From Lentilactobacillus sunkii DSM 19904 (GTDB lineage Bacteria > Bacillota > Bacilli > Lactobacillales > Lactobacillaceae), in NCBI RefSeq assembly GCF_001435575.1, contig NZ_AZEA01000013.1:1-64000 (forward strand): a stretch of DNA of 64,000 nucleotides. The letters are read 5' to 3'. The position numbers were made by a program, and so were the translations under genes. The notes under the pieces were generated by a model, which had not been told where the DNA came from, ran no database searches, and saw only the letters and a program-made list of their open reading frames with translations. Each line of letters opens with the position of its first letter. Within the stretch, counting starts at the first letter, position 1. Positions 43,971 through 51,726 of the stretch are shown here, piece by piece.

Positions 43971-44108
43971 TTATTTGTGCCAACCGTATTTCCCGAACCG
44001 TTTTTCCATGTCTTCTTCGGTTAATAACTTACCTTCATCAATATCCTTGAAAGCATCTTCGATTATTTTTCGGTCATGCTGTAGTTGTTGCTCGCTTAAC
44101 TCTGTCAT
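43971..44108 (-). CDS. small acidic protein, 45 residues
   Basis: ATG at 44108 (MTELSEQQLQHDRKIIEDA), stop TAA at 43971, with GGGGGCC upstream and a good terminator just after. The product is acidic and helical and ends EEDMEKRFGKYGWHK. The shape resembles the small antitoxin-like proteins common in lactobacilli, but no toxin gene adjoins it. Function unknown. Confidence 0.55.
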   Translation of the reverse strand: MTELSEQQLQHDRKIIEDAFKDIDEGKLLTEEDMEKRFGKYGWHK

Positions 44109-44263
44109 TGTCTGGCCCCCAAAACGTTATTTATGTATCAGCATATCATGATTTTGGGAATTATTTTTTATCTTGGGATATTTTTTAAGGGTTGAAGCAT
44201 TTATTTTGCTTACTGCTGCCTTCTGCCTCTGAGCTATGCTCCGACACCCCTGACCCCTGCTAC

Positions 44264-44322
44264 ACAAGTAAAAAATGTCATCGATGAACAAGAACCATTC
44301 ATCAATGACATTTTTCACTTGT
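44264..44322 (-). terminator. terminator of the MacB-type transporter gene
   Basis: Long stem CAAGTAAAAAATGTCATCGA.. / ..TCAATGACATTTTTCACTTG with three mismatches and a small loop. Confidence 0.8.
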
Positions 44323-44357
44323 GCTCCGGGGTCACCCGGGGCTCGTCGCACACTTAT

Positions 44358-46295
44358 TTATTCATAACTCAAACTCTCAATTGGATCCAATCGGGCAGCC
44401 GATGCCGCTGGCGCCAATGCTGCCAACAGCGAGATGAAGATGGCGACCACGAAACCGAAGATAATGTTTCCCGGCGTGATCTGCATAATTGAATAATTGA
44501 TACCTCGTTGGGCAATGTTATTGGCGACAACCTGCAGGAGTTCTGCCAAGCCAATGGCCAAAGCTGATGAGAATAGTCCGATGAAGAAGGCTTCAGAGAA
44601 GAACAGGTTTCTGATACTGCCCTTTGATGAGCCCAATGCTCGAAGAATTCCGATTTCCTTGGTCCGTTCCGACACACTGATGTAGAGCACCACGATAATC
44701 ATGATAGCAGATACCAACAGTGAAATTCCGGCAATGGTTGCCAACACGTTGACGGCCAATGTAATGTAGGTGTTCAACGTATCAACCATCCCACCAACAC
44801 CGGTAATTTGGTAAGTCGCCTTCTTCTTATCATTCTTGAAGGACTTGATCTTATTTTGAACCGGCTTAACGTTCTTGACGTCACCCTTAATCACAACGGT
44901 CACAAACGTCGGCTGGATCTTGATGCCCTTTGATTTGTAAATTGATTTGATTGTGTCGTAAGTAACTGAAGTAGCTCCGGTATTTGCCTTGGCAATCCCA
45001 CTGACTTTCAGTGTTTTGCTCAGCATAACCGGGTGCTTTTGTTTATTCAACGCGTTCTGGTAGAAAGTCACTTTCTTGCCAACCAATGAATAAGGATGCT
45101 TCTTGTTCAACTTCTGGGCATACTCCTTGGTCAGCATGATCTCGCCGTTCTTAGGCGCATGACCCTTGGTTATACTCTTGGTCAACATAGTCGGGTTGTA
45201 TGTCTGCATAAATGAAATGGATGCATTCTTCCGGCCCATCCGAAGCTGCGTCCCGCCTTGAACAAAGTAACCGTCTTGAACGTGCTTCACATTCTTGATG
45301 TCCTTCAATCGGTTTTGATCTTTGGTTTTCATGACGATCTTGCTTGGATCTTGGCTGGAATCCGACACGTTTTGAGTGACCTGAACAGCATTCGGGTTAA
45401 CCTGCGAATAAATTTCGTGGTTAATATACCCCTGAACACCATTACCAAGTCCCAGCATAACAATCACACTGAAGATTCCGATAGCGGCCCCAAAGACGAT
45501 CAGCAGATTCCGTTTCAAGTTATAGCGCATGTTCTCCAGCGCCATCTTCAAAGTTGCCCCGAATCTCAGGGTATGGGTTGAAAGCTCATTGGCCTGGGAT
45601 TTTTCATAACCCTGCTTGATGGATTTGTCCTCACTGATTTTTCCGTCAGCCAGACGAACAATCCGGGTACCGTGATTAGCCACCGTTTCGGAGTGGGTAA
45701 CCGTAATGACCAGCTTGCCGTCTTTGGCGATTTCATCCAGTAATGCCAAAATTTCCTGAGTATTTTGGCTGTCCAATGCACCGGTTGGTTCATCGGCAAT
45801 AATAATTTCCGGATCAGATGCCAAAGCTCTGGCAATAGCCACCCGCTGCTTTTGACCACCAGACAACTGGTTGGGATATTTGCGCATATGATCTTTTAAG
45901 CCGACCTGCTCAAGCAATTGGCGGGCGCGGGCTTCCTGCTGCTTATGGCTCAGCTTGGTCATCTGCAGGGAAACCATAACGTTGTTAAAGACGGTCAGGT
46001 GACTGATCAGATCGAAGTTTTGAAAAATAAAGCCAATGGTTTGGCGCCGGTATGCGTCCAACTGCTTGGCGGTATCGTGGCGAAGCGACTTGCCGTTTAG
46101 GACAACGTCTCCGGAATAATTACTGTCCAACCCACCAATGATATTCATCAAAGTGGTCTTTCCACCGCCGGATTCACCGACGATTGAGACAAATTCGCCC
46201 TGGTCAAATGACAGGTCGATACCGGTCAAGACTGGGAATTCTTCATTTTCGAGATAATAGGATTTTTTAATATTATGCAGCTCTAAGTAGCTCAT
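44358..46295 (-). CDS. MacB-type ABC transporter (ATPase fused to FtsX permease)
   Basis: About 645 residues from ATG 46295 (MSYLELHNIKKSYYL), after GGAGGACC. ATPase: Walker A GESGGGKTT, signature LSGGQKQR, Walker B IIIADEP (residues 1-225). Permease: TM1 near 260-285, then a periplasmic-type domain to about 520, then three helices ending in the FtsX motif region (ERTKEIGILRALGSSKGSIRNLF in part). It probably acts in export or envelope stress/antimicrobial resistance. No partner membrane-fusion protein is adjacent. Confidence 0.9.
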   Translation of the reverse strand: MSYLELHNIKKSYYLENEEFPVLTGIDLSFDQGEFVSIVGESGGGKTTLMNIIGGLDSNYSGDVVLNGKSLRHDTAKQLDAYRRQTIGFIFQNFDLISHLTVFNNVMVSLQMTKLSHKQQEARARQLLEQVGLKDHMRKYPNQLSGGQKQRVAIARALASDPEIIIADEPTGALDSQNTQEILALLDEIAKDGKLVITVTHSETVANHGTRIVRLADGKISEDKSIKQGYEKSQANELSTHTLRFGATLKMALENMRYNLKRNLLIVFGAAIGIFSVIVMLGLGNGVQGYINHEIYSQVNPNAVQVTQNVSDSSQDPSKIVMKTKDQNRLKDIKNVKHVQDGYFVQGGTQLRMGRKNASISFMQTYNPTMLTKSITKGHAPKNGEIMLTKEYAQKLNKKHPYSLVGKKVTFYQNALNKQKHPVMLSKTLKVSGIAKANTGATSVTYDTIKSIYKSKGIKIQPTFVTVVIKGDVKNVKPVQNKIKSFKNDKKKATYQITGVGGMVDTLNTYITLAVNVLATIAGISLLVSAIMIIVVLYISVSERTKEIGILRALGSSKGSIRNLFFSEAFFIGLFSSALAIGLAELLQVVANNIAQRGINYSIMQITPGNIIFGFVVAIFISLLAALAPAASAARLDPIESLSYE

Positions 46296-46396
46296 GTGGT
46301 CCTCCATTCGTGATGCTTTGCGATTAGCATATTGGTTAAGTTTAACGCAGTTTGGTGGGTTTGGGTACTATCGAATTTGAATTTTGACAATTCAAA

Positions 46397-46426
46397 AAGC
46401 CCCGATCATTGGGTTGACCAGAGCTT
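46397..46426 (-). terminator. terminator of the 46486 gene
   Basis: Imperfect stem AAGCCCCGATC / GACCAGAGCTT then T-run on the minus strand. Confidence 0.65.
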
Positions 46427-46485
46427 CATATTTTAAATCGTATTCGCTGGCCGGCTTAAAACCTGCGGACAGACACGCGATTATT

Positions 46486-46935
46486 TTATTGTTTAGCACC
46501 AAACAATGTGTCAATCAATTGTTCACGTTTCAAGATGGTTGGTGTTCCAAAGGCTTTCAATGTCAAGTCGGCCAATGTTGAAACCAGGTAATCGACAACT
46601 GGTTGAGCAAAGCTGTCACGCAGGTTCTTGTCGCCATCAATTGTCTTTTGAATGTCATCAGTACTGGTGAAGCTGCCGGGAACTTGATAAACGCCGGCAA
46701 TTTTTGCGGTGAAGTAGCTCTTAGCTAATTCATCATCATACAATTTAAATGTTGAAACCACTTGAACAACTGACATCGTTGACTTGTCGTCAAGGTTGTT
46801 AGGTAATGCCAATTGAGTTTCCGCATTGATTTGAGGACCCTTTTGTGGGTTAAAGTTCGTACGATCAAAGTTCAAGCCATCCAAACGAACAGCCATTAAC
46901 TGCCAATTATTATTTTCTGCCAATTTATTTACCAC
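46486..46935 (-). CDS. conserved cytoplasmic protein, possibly SecB-like/DUF1149
   Basis: 149 residues, GTG/ATG start region MVNKLAENNNWQLMAVRLDG. The middle is beta-rich (QINAETQLALPNN; MSVVQVVSTFKLYDDELAKSYFTAKIAGVYQVPG in parts), the end helical (QPVVDYLVSTLADLTLKAFG). That pattern suits SecB/DUF1149-type proteins of lactobacilli, but the assignment is by eye only. Function not established. Confidence 0.5.
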   Translation of the reverse strand: MVNKLAENNNWQLMAVRLDGLNFDRTNFNPQKGPQINAETQLALPNNLDDKSTMSVVQVVSTFKLYDDELAKSYFTAKIAGVYQVPGSFTSTDDIQKTIDGDKNLRDSFAQPVVDYLVSTLADLTLKAFGTPTILKREQLIDTLFGAKQ

Positions 46936-47084
46936 CTTATGTTTGTTCGAATATGCTACATATTTATCGTATCACACTCAGGATTACATTTATATGGATT
47001 ATGGACATTTACATTCGAAACTGTAAGCGCTATATTAATGACAAACATTATTTTACTAAAATTTTCAAAAAGGAGAATTCAACT
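46936..47084. promoter_or_regulatory. divergent promoter region of the 46486 and GH43 genes
   Basis: AT-rich region of about 150 bases. It has a half-matched cre-like motif TGTAAGCGCTATAT (47022-47035), identical over its first ten bases to the sites upstream of the giant surface proteins. It lies 50 bases before the GH43 start, consistent with catabolite repression. Confidence 0.5.
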
Positions 47085-48011
47085 TTGAATAATCAACCAA
47101 CAAACGGCGGCTATCTGTTCGTTTTCTTCACTGGAACCGAAGACAGTCCCGAAGCAGAACAACTGTACTTTGCCCTTAGTAAGGATGGCCTTCACTGGAC
47201 TGACATCAATCACGATCAGCCAGTCCTCACCTCAACCATTGGTGAAAAAGGTGTCCGGGATCCCTTTATCATTAGAAAGCAGAATGGCACTGGCTTTGCA
47301 ATCATGGCCACAGAGCTGTCGATTTATCATCGTGGTGGCTGGCATAACACCGATGCGACCACCACCGGCTCACAAGATTTGATCTTCTGGGATTCCAGGG
47401 ATCTGATTGATTGGTCCGATCCCCGGGCGGTCCAGATGGTCGATCAGCATACCGGCTGTGTCTGGGCACCTGAAGCCGTTTATGATCCGGATACCGAAAA
47501 ATATTTTGTCTTCTGGTCATCCCCAAACAAAGAAACCCATGAAATGGAAATCTGGTCGGCCTATACTGAAGACTTCATTCACTTTGAAGACGCCAAAACA
47601 TATGCGAAATACCCCGGTCATGAATTGATTGACATGACCATGGTTCAGGACGGCGATCAATTTGTCCGGGCATCTCGTGATGGCACAATTCCAATCGAAA
47701 AGTCGGCTTCCCTTGCCGGACCATGGGAAAAGGTGACGGCCCTTCAGGATTTGGGTTTGGGGATTCATGGCGATACTGTTGAAGGCCCGGAAATTGTCTG
47801 GCTGGCTGATGCACACAAATGGTGTGTCTACGTTGACCAATTTGATAACGGCCGTGGCTATCTGCCGATTTTAACCGGTGACTTAACCAGTGCCAACCCA
47901 GATGACTGGGAGGTAGCCCCTGATTACGACTTCGGCACGCTCAAGAAACGGCACGGCTCGATCATGGCTTTAACCCTGGCCGAATACACTGCCCTTCAGG
48001 CTCGATATTAA
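47085..48011 (+). CDS. glycoside hydrolase family 43 enzyme (arabinosidase/xylosidase-like)
   Basis: About 308 residues from TTG 47085, directly after AAAGGAGAATTC; the longer upstream frame is leader sequence. The five-bladed propeller family is shown by RDP (58-60, catalytic Asp), WAPEAVYD (E130/D134) and VEGPEIVW (general acid at about E233/E236), plus LSKDGLHWTD repeats. No signal peptide, so it should act on imported short arabino- or xylo-oligosaccharides. The linkage cannot be read from sequence. Confidence 0.8.
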   Translation: MNNQPTNGGYLFVFFTGTEDSPEAEQLYFALSKDGLHWTDINHDQPVLTSTIGEKGVRDPFIIRKQNGTGFAIMATELSIYHRGGWHNTDATTTGSQDLIFWDSRDLIDWSDPRAVQMVDQHTGCVWAPEAVYDPDTEKYFVFWSSPNKETHEMEIWSAYTEDFIHFEDAKTYAKYPGHELIDMTMVQDGDQFVRASRDGTIPIEKSASLAGPWEKVTALQDLGLGIHGDTVEGPEIVWLADAHKWCVYVDQFDNGRGYLPILTGDLTSANPDDWEVAPDYDFGTLKKRHGSIMALTLAEYTALQARY

Positions 48012-48085
48012 TTCAATTAGAAATCTCCGTTGATTTGTCATATTATAGATAAGAAGATTTTAAAATAATGCAATGGAGTTAGACG

Positions 48086-48457
48086 ATGACAATTAATGAA
48101 ATGCTCACCAAAATTGAATCATATCAAGAGAAATTGAACCTGGCCGACGATTACCTGTTCAACATTGTCGAGTTGGACCCTGAAGAAATCAAGGCATACC
48201 GTGATAAGACGGCGCCAAAAAGTATGTATGAAGGAACGCTGACCCAAATTCAACGTCTGTACCTGTTGAGCTTGTCCCCAACGGAACTTCTCGAACGAAT
48301 CAGTGGAATCCAGAGGCAAGCAGAACTATCCGATGAACAGGTCATTGCGGCAAGTGGTCTCGAGCCTGATTTGTTGGCTGACTTCAAAGACGGTCGGCTA
48401 CCAACAATGAATTATGTGACAGCATTAAATGCCCTGCAAAGTCAATATTCCAAATAA
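48086..48457 (+). CDS. hypothetical protein with two tandem HTH-like repeats
   Basis: 123 residues from ATG 48086 after TGGAG. It is an internal duplication: residues 3-59 (INEMLTKIESYQEKLNLADDYLFNIVEL..) align with 66-121 (PTELLERISGIQRQAELSDEQVIAASGL..). Each half looks like a small four-helix HTH-type domain (LSDEQVIAASGLEPDLLADFKDG). DNA binding is possible but basic residues are few. No family recognised. Confidence 0.6.
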   Translation: MTINEMLTKIESYQEKLNLADDYLFNIVELDPEEIKAYRDKTAPKSMYEGTLTQIQRLYLLSLSPTELLERISGIQRQAELSDEQVIAASGLEPDLLADFKDGRLPTMNYVTALNALQSQYSK

Positions 48458-48458
48458 C

Positions 48459-48510
48459 AAAACCATCACAACTGTTGGAGAATCGAATTCCCAACTGATT
48501 GTGATGGTTT
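48459..48510. terminator. bidirectional terminator
   Basis: Stem AAAACCATCACAA / TTGTGATGGTTTT plus inner GTTGG/CCAAC pairing, between convergent genes ending at 48457 and 48526. Confidence 0.88.
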
Positions 48511-48525
48511 TTAGTATGCACGATT

Positions 48526-49173
48526 TTATTTTTTAGCGAACGAAACAGCTTCGATAATCGCCGACAAATCCTTATTAATCTTTTTGGTAACATCCGAAAT
48601 CAAATGATACTGGTCTGATTTCATGACTTCCTTCAGCCGTAATTCAACGGTTTGAGCTTCTTCTTTAGGAAAGATTTGGTGGATCAAGCCGGAGTTGACC
48701 AGCAGGATGGCCAACATCGAGTTTTTCTCTGAAGGCTCTTTTTTAGCCGTTGCATCATTGTAGAGTTGCGTCAAAATCCGATCCGTCACCGTTTGATTAT
48801 CATAATAGGTTTTGTGATCTTCCTCTAAGTATCCAGCTTTTACCAAATCATCGCAGGCTGCCTGAGCAATTTTGGTCACTTTGTGTCGGCGAATCGACAG
48901 CACTGTGTCTCGAACGTAATTGCTGACGGACTGTGGCTGACTTCCCTTGATGTCCTCAGTAATCGGTGTGAGATAATCATTTGGCGATTTGGTAACCGGG
49001 GCGATGACCATCCGATTGGCCGGTGTCAGCTCCATCGCCCCATCCCTCAGCAATTCGACAATTTCAGATACCAACAAGCACGCGGCCACTTTCCGATCTT
49101 TAAACGCACTTACCTTTGGCTTTTGATTCAATACGCATAACACAAATTCCTGTGTATAAGTTAACCCATCCAT
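48526..49173 (-). CDS. GPP34 (GOLPH3/VPS74)-like protein
   Basis: About 215 residues from ATG 49173 (MDGLTYTQEFVLCVL), after AAGGGGG. The opening LTxxQEFVLCVL and ACLLVSEIVELLRDGAMEL resemble the GPP34 domain, in which such proteins bind membranes or phosphoinositides in eukaryotes and are uncharacterised in bacteria. Helical, cytoplasmic. The assignment is tentative. Confidence 0.5.
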   Translation of the reverse strand: MDGLTYTQEFVLCVLNQKPKVSAFKDRKVAACLLVSEIVELLRDGAMELTPANRMVIAPVTKSPNDYLTPITEDIKGSQPQSVSNYVRDTVLSIRRHKVTKIAQAACDDLVKAGYLEEDHKTYYDNQTVTDRILTQLYNDATAKKEPSEKNSMLAILLVNSGLIHQIFPKEEAQTVELRLKEVMKSDQYHLISDVTKKINKDLSAIIEAVSFAKK

Positions 49174-49320
49174 GATCAATACCCCCTTGAATTCGAGTTC
49201 CGTTACCTCAAAAATAGCCCATCTGAAAACGCTTAGCAAGAAATATGTCCTTTAAGTATTTGTACATGGGGAATAGATGATACTATACTGAAAACATAGA
49301 AATATTAGGAGGCAATTATT

Positions 49321-49671
49321 TTGATTTGGGTAAACATTCATTTAATTTCATGGCTTTTATTAATTGTGACAGTCCTCTTGTCATTCGCCCTCAAAGACAA
49401 ACTGGCAACGATCTTTATGATGATCACCAGAGTCCTGTACATCCCCATCCTGGCATCCGGCTTCATGCTGGCACTGTTCCGAGTCCCACGAGACCCGGTA
49501 CTGGGCAGCTTGAAGGTCATCTTGGGATTGGCAGTCATCGCATTATTGGAAATCGGCTTTGCGAGAAAGAACCGCAATAACCTGTCAGCCAATATCTTGT
49601 GGACACTGGGCATTGTGTTCGTGGCAACCAGTCTGCTGGGGTTGGTATTGGCGGGATGGTATTTCTTTTAG
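49321..49671 (+). CDS. DUF1516 (YisL-like) membrane protein
   Basis: 116 residues from TTG 49321, seven bases after AGGAGG. Four membrane helices: WLLLIVTVLLSFAL, VLYIPILASGFMLALF, VILGLAVIALLEIGFA and WTLGIVFVATSLLGLVLA. The family is widespread in Firmicutes and of unknown function. The structured repeat at 49680-49780 follows the stop at once. Confidence 0.8.
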   Translation: MIWVNIHLISWLLLIVTVLLSFALKDKLATIFMMITRVLYIPILASGFMLALFRVPRDPVLGSLKVILGLAVIALLEIGFARKNRNNLSANILWTLGIVFVATSLLGLVLAGWYFF

Positions 49672-49679
49672 GAGAGTGT

Positions 49680-49780
49680 GACGAGGGCTGGGTGGCACGG
49701 TTTCTAAGGGTACTTTGATTGAAGTTCCCGGTCTTGGAACTTTAATTAAAGTACCCTTAGAAGTTAGCGCCAGGCCCGTC
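49680..49780 (+). repeat. long structured inverted repeat
   Basis: Inner arms 49704-49728 and 49736-49760 pair over 25 bases; the two exceptions are G-T pairs that would be G-U in a plus-strand RNA. Outer arms (GACGAGGGCTGG.. and ..CCAGGCCCGTC) also pair with one bulge. No T-run follows, so it is not a simple terminator. Confidence 0.7.
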
Positions 49781-49848
49781 GAAACACGTTTACGCTAGAT
49801 AACAGTCGAGCAACCACAAACTAAAACAAATATCGAAATCATAAAAAA

Positions 49849-49876
49849 GGCTTCGGGAAAATAAATTTCCGAAGCC
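49849..49876 (-). terminator. terminator of the methyltransferase gene
   Basis: Stem GGCTTCGG / CCGAAGCC with AAAAAA flank giving a T-run on the minus strand. Confidence 0.85.
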
Positions 49877-49906
49877 ATTTGTTATTTTCAAATTTTCAAC
49901 AAGTCA

Positions 49907-50623
49907 TCAGTTCTTTTGCTTGTGCGCAATAATTGCCACATAACCGCCCTTATTATAACCAGAAATCGTCTCTTCAACCGCTTGATCCGTATAGACTGGA
50001 TTGGCCAGCAACGTTTGGTAGTACGACACATCAACAAACCCCAAGTCTTGAGTCAATACTTTTGCCTTCTCTTGAGTGGTGTGCCAATTCGATAATTTTA
50101 AGAATTCTTCCGGATATGGAACCGTTGGTAATACCCCGGATAATTGCTGATTCTGGTAGCCGCCAAGTGCATCTGCCAGCATATACAGCATCCCATAGGC
50201 ACTTTCTTTGGGTACGTCCAACAAGATCAATCGGCCACCAGGTTTCAGTGCCCTTGCAATATTTCCATAGGCAAATTTCAAATCGACAATGTAACTTGAG
50301 CTGCCATTAAAATAAATTGTGTCGTACGTGTCAGCTGGTAGCTCGGCAGTTTCTGCAGTTGCAATTCTGACCTGCATCCCCCGCTTTTCGGCAATTGCTG
50401 CCATATCTTTGGAAGGCTCCACACCTTCACGGACATCAATGTTGGTCTGCTGGCGAAGAGCCTGCTCGAACAAACCACTACCACTACCGATGGATAAAGT
50501 TCTGCCAGGATTATCGCCCAAGCTTGTCTTCAATAAATCCAACTCACTCAAAAATACCTTCTCATTGGCAACGAACCACTCATCGTAGTCCTGGGCATAA
50601 CCGTCAAACAATGCTTCTTTCAT
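49907..50623 (-). CDS. class I SAM-dependent methyltransferase
   Basis: About 238 residues from ATG 50623 (MKEALFDGYAQDYDEWF), AAGGTGG upstream. SAM motif LSIGSGSGLFEQAL at about residues 43-56, acidic motif II VEPSKDMA, and the post-I region DTIYFNGSSSYI. ALKPGGRLILLD is typical of UbiE-like enzymes. Substrate unknown. Confidence 0.82.
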   Translation of the reverse strand: MKEALFDGYAQDYDEWFVANEKVFLSELDLLKTSLGDNPGRTLSIGSGSGLFEQALRQQTNIDVREGVEPSKDMAAIAEKRGMQVRIATAETAELPADTYDTIYFNGSSSYIVDLKFAYGNIARALKPGGRLILLDVPKESAYGMLYMLADALGGYQNQQLSGVLPTVPYPEEFLKLSNWHTTQEKAKVLTQDLGFVDVSYYQTLLANPVYTDQAVEETISGYNKGGYVAIIAHKQKN

Positions 50624-50966
50624 CACAAAAAACCACCTTATAAGTTTTTTGCTAGTAATCCTTATTCAATTAAAGCTTCCCTACGCGAGTATTGACTCAC
50701 AGGTTCAAAGGGTTTGGTCTCAGCTACTGAATTAGCACCCCTAGCTTGTTCATAGTACCATATCTGACGACATAAGTGGCAATGCCAGTGAAGATCTCAG
50801 AACGAAAAACGAGGCAAAAGTGTAGCATGCCGTGTTGATTTATCACTTAATTGTTATATACTCATTGTTTATTGATAATATGATGCTATAATTAAGTAAG
50901 TAAGTATCTCCTTTGCACAGCATGTGCAGAGCATATTTGCTAAAAATACTTTCATGGAGACCGTTT
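50624..50966. other. intergenic region before the matrixin gene
   Basis: A 343-base gap between divergent genes. It holds both promoters; AT-rich stretches near 50870-50910 could serve the protease gene. No gene, terminator or known RNA is recognised. Confidence 0.4.
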
Positions 50967-51668
50967 ATGAAGCAAATCCTAAAATTCCTCGCAACCGGAT
51001 TGACCGTTTTAGTGATGTCTGGAGTTGGCCTGTTGGCAGACACGACACCTGCAAGTGCTGAATCGCAGCTGAATATTATCAATCCATACGTCAAAAAGGG
51101 CAGATCACACCACATTCAAAGGTTCCACAGTACTCCATCTGTGCCGGTTAAAGAACGTACTGCCGACCAATCAACTCGATCACAGCCACAGCAGGCTCAG
51201 ACAGCACTTCCCACACCTGCCAAATACCGTTGGCCAACCACGACCATTACATACCATATCAACCAGACTTCGGATTATTATCAGAATATTTGGCAACAGG
51301 CAGTTACTGCATGGAACAATACCCAGCAGGTCAACCTTGTGGCCACTAGTGATCCTCATCCAGATATCACCCTTCAAGTCGGCACGACTGATAATTTGAA
51401 CAATGCCGGCTTGACCTTTGTCTCATATTTTCCAACCATCGTTAATGGGCTACACATTCTGGGCCCAACCACGGCTAATATCTATTCGAACAACTTTAAC
51501 ATTTATAAATACACCACGACAGAACGCATCCACGTTGCCGAGCACGAACTTGGACATGCACTTGGGTTGGGACATTCCGCCGATCCAAACAGTGTCATGT
51601 ATCCCAGCGTCTGTGATAATAACATTTCTGCCGGCGACATTGTCGGCTTGGCTCAAGCATATCAATAA
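50967..51668 (+). CDS. secreted matrixin-family zinc metalloprotease
   Basis: 233 residues from ATG 50967 (MKQILKFLATGLTVL) after TGGAGA. Signal peptide ends near PASA/ESQ. A basic/Gln-rich propeptide-like stretch (about 33-85) precedes the catalytic domain, which opens WPTTTITYHI. The zinc site HELGHALGLGH is at 193-203 and the Met-turn SVMYP at 209-213, as in metzincins of the M10 type. It ends soon after, with no C-terminal wall-binding module. Targets could be surface or host proteins. Confidence 0.85.
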   Translation: MKQILKFLATGLTVLVMSGVGLLADTTPASAESQLNIINPYVKKGRSHHIQRFHSTPSVPVKERTADQSTRSQPQQAQTALPTPAKYRWPTTTITYHINQTSDYYQNIWQQAVTAWNNTQQVNLVATSDPHPDITLQVGTTDNLNNAGLTFVSYFPTIVNGLHILGPTTANIYSNNFNIYKYTTTERIHVAEHELGHALGLGHSADPNSVMYPSVCDNNISAGDIVGLAQAYQ

Positions 51669-51678
51669 TTAACAAGAA

Positions 51679-51713
51679 AAATCCGCGAACAATTTAATTG
51701 CTCGCGGATTTTT
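51679..51713. terminator. bidirectional terminator
   Basis: Stem AAAATCCGCGA / TCGCGGATTTT with inner CAATT/AATTG pairing, between convergent genes ending at 51668 and 51727. Confidence 0.88.
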
Positions 51714-51726
51714 GTATCCATTTAGA

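Noticed and set aside
50640-50912. T-box or other leader RNA upstream of the matrixin gene
   Set aside because: I looked for a conserved T-box sequence or known riboswitch core and found none.
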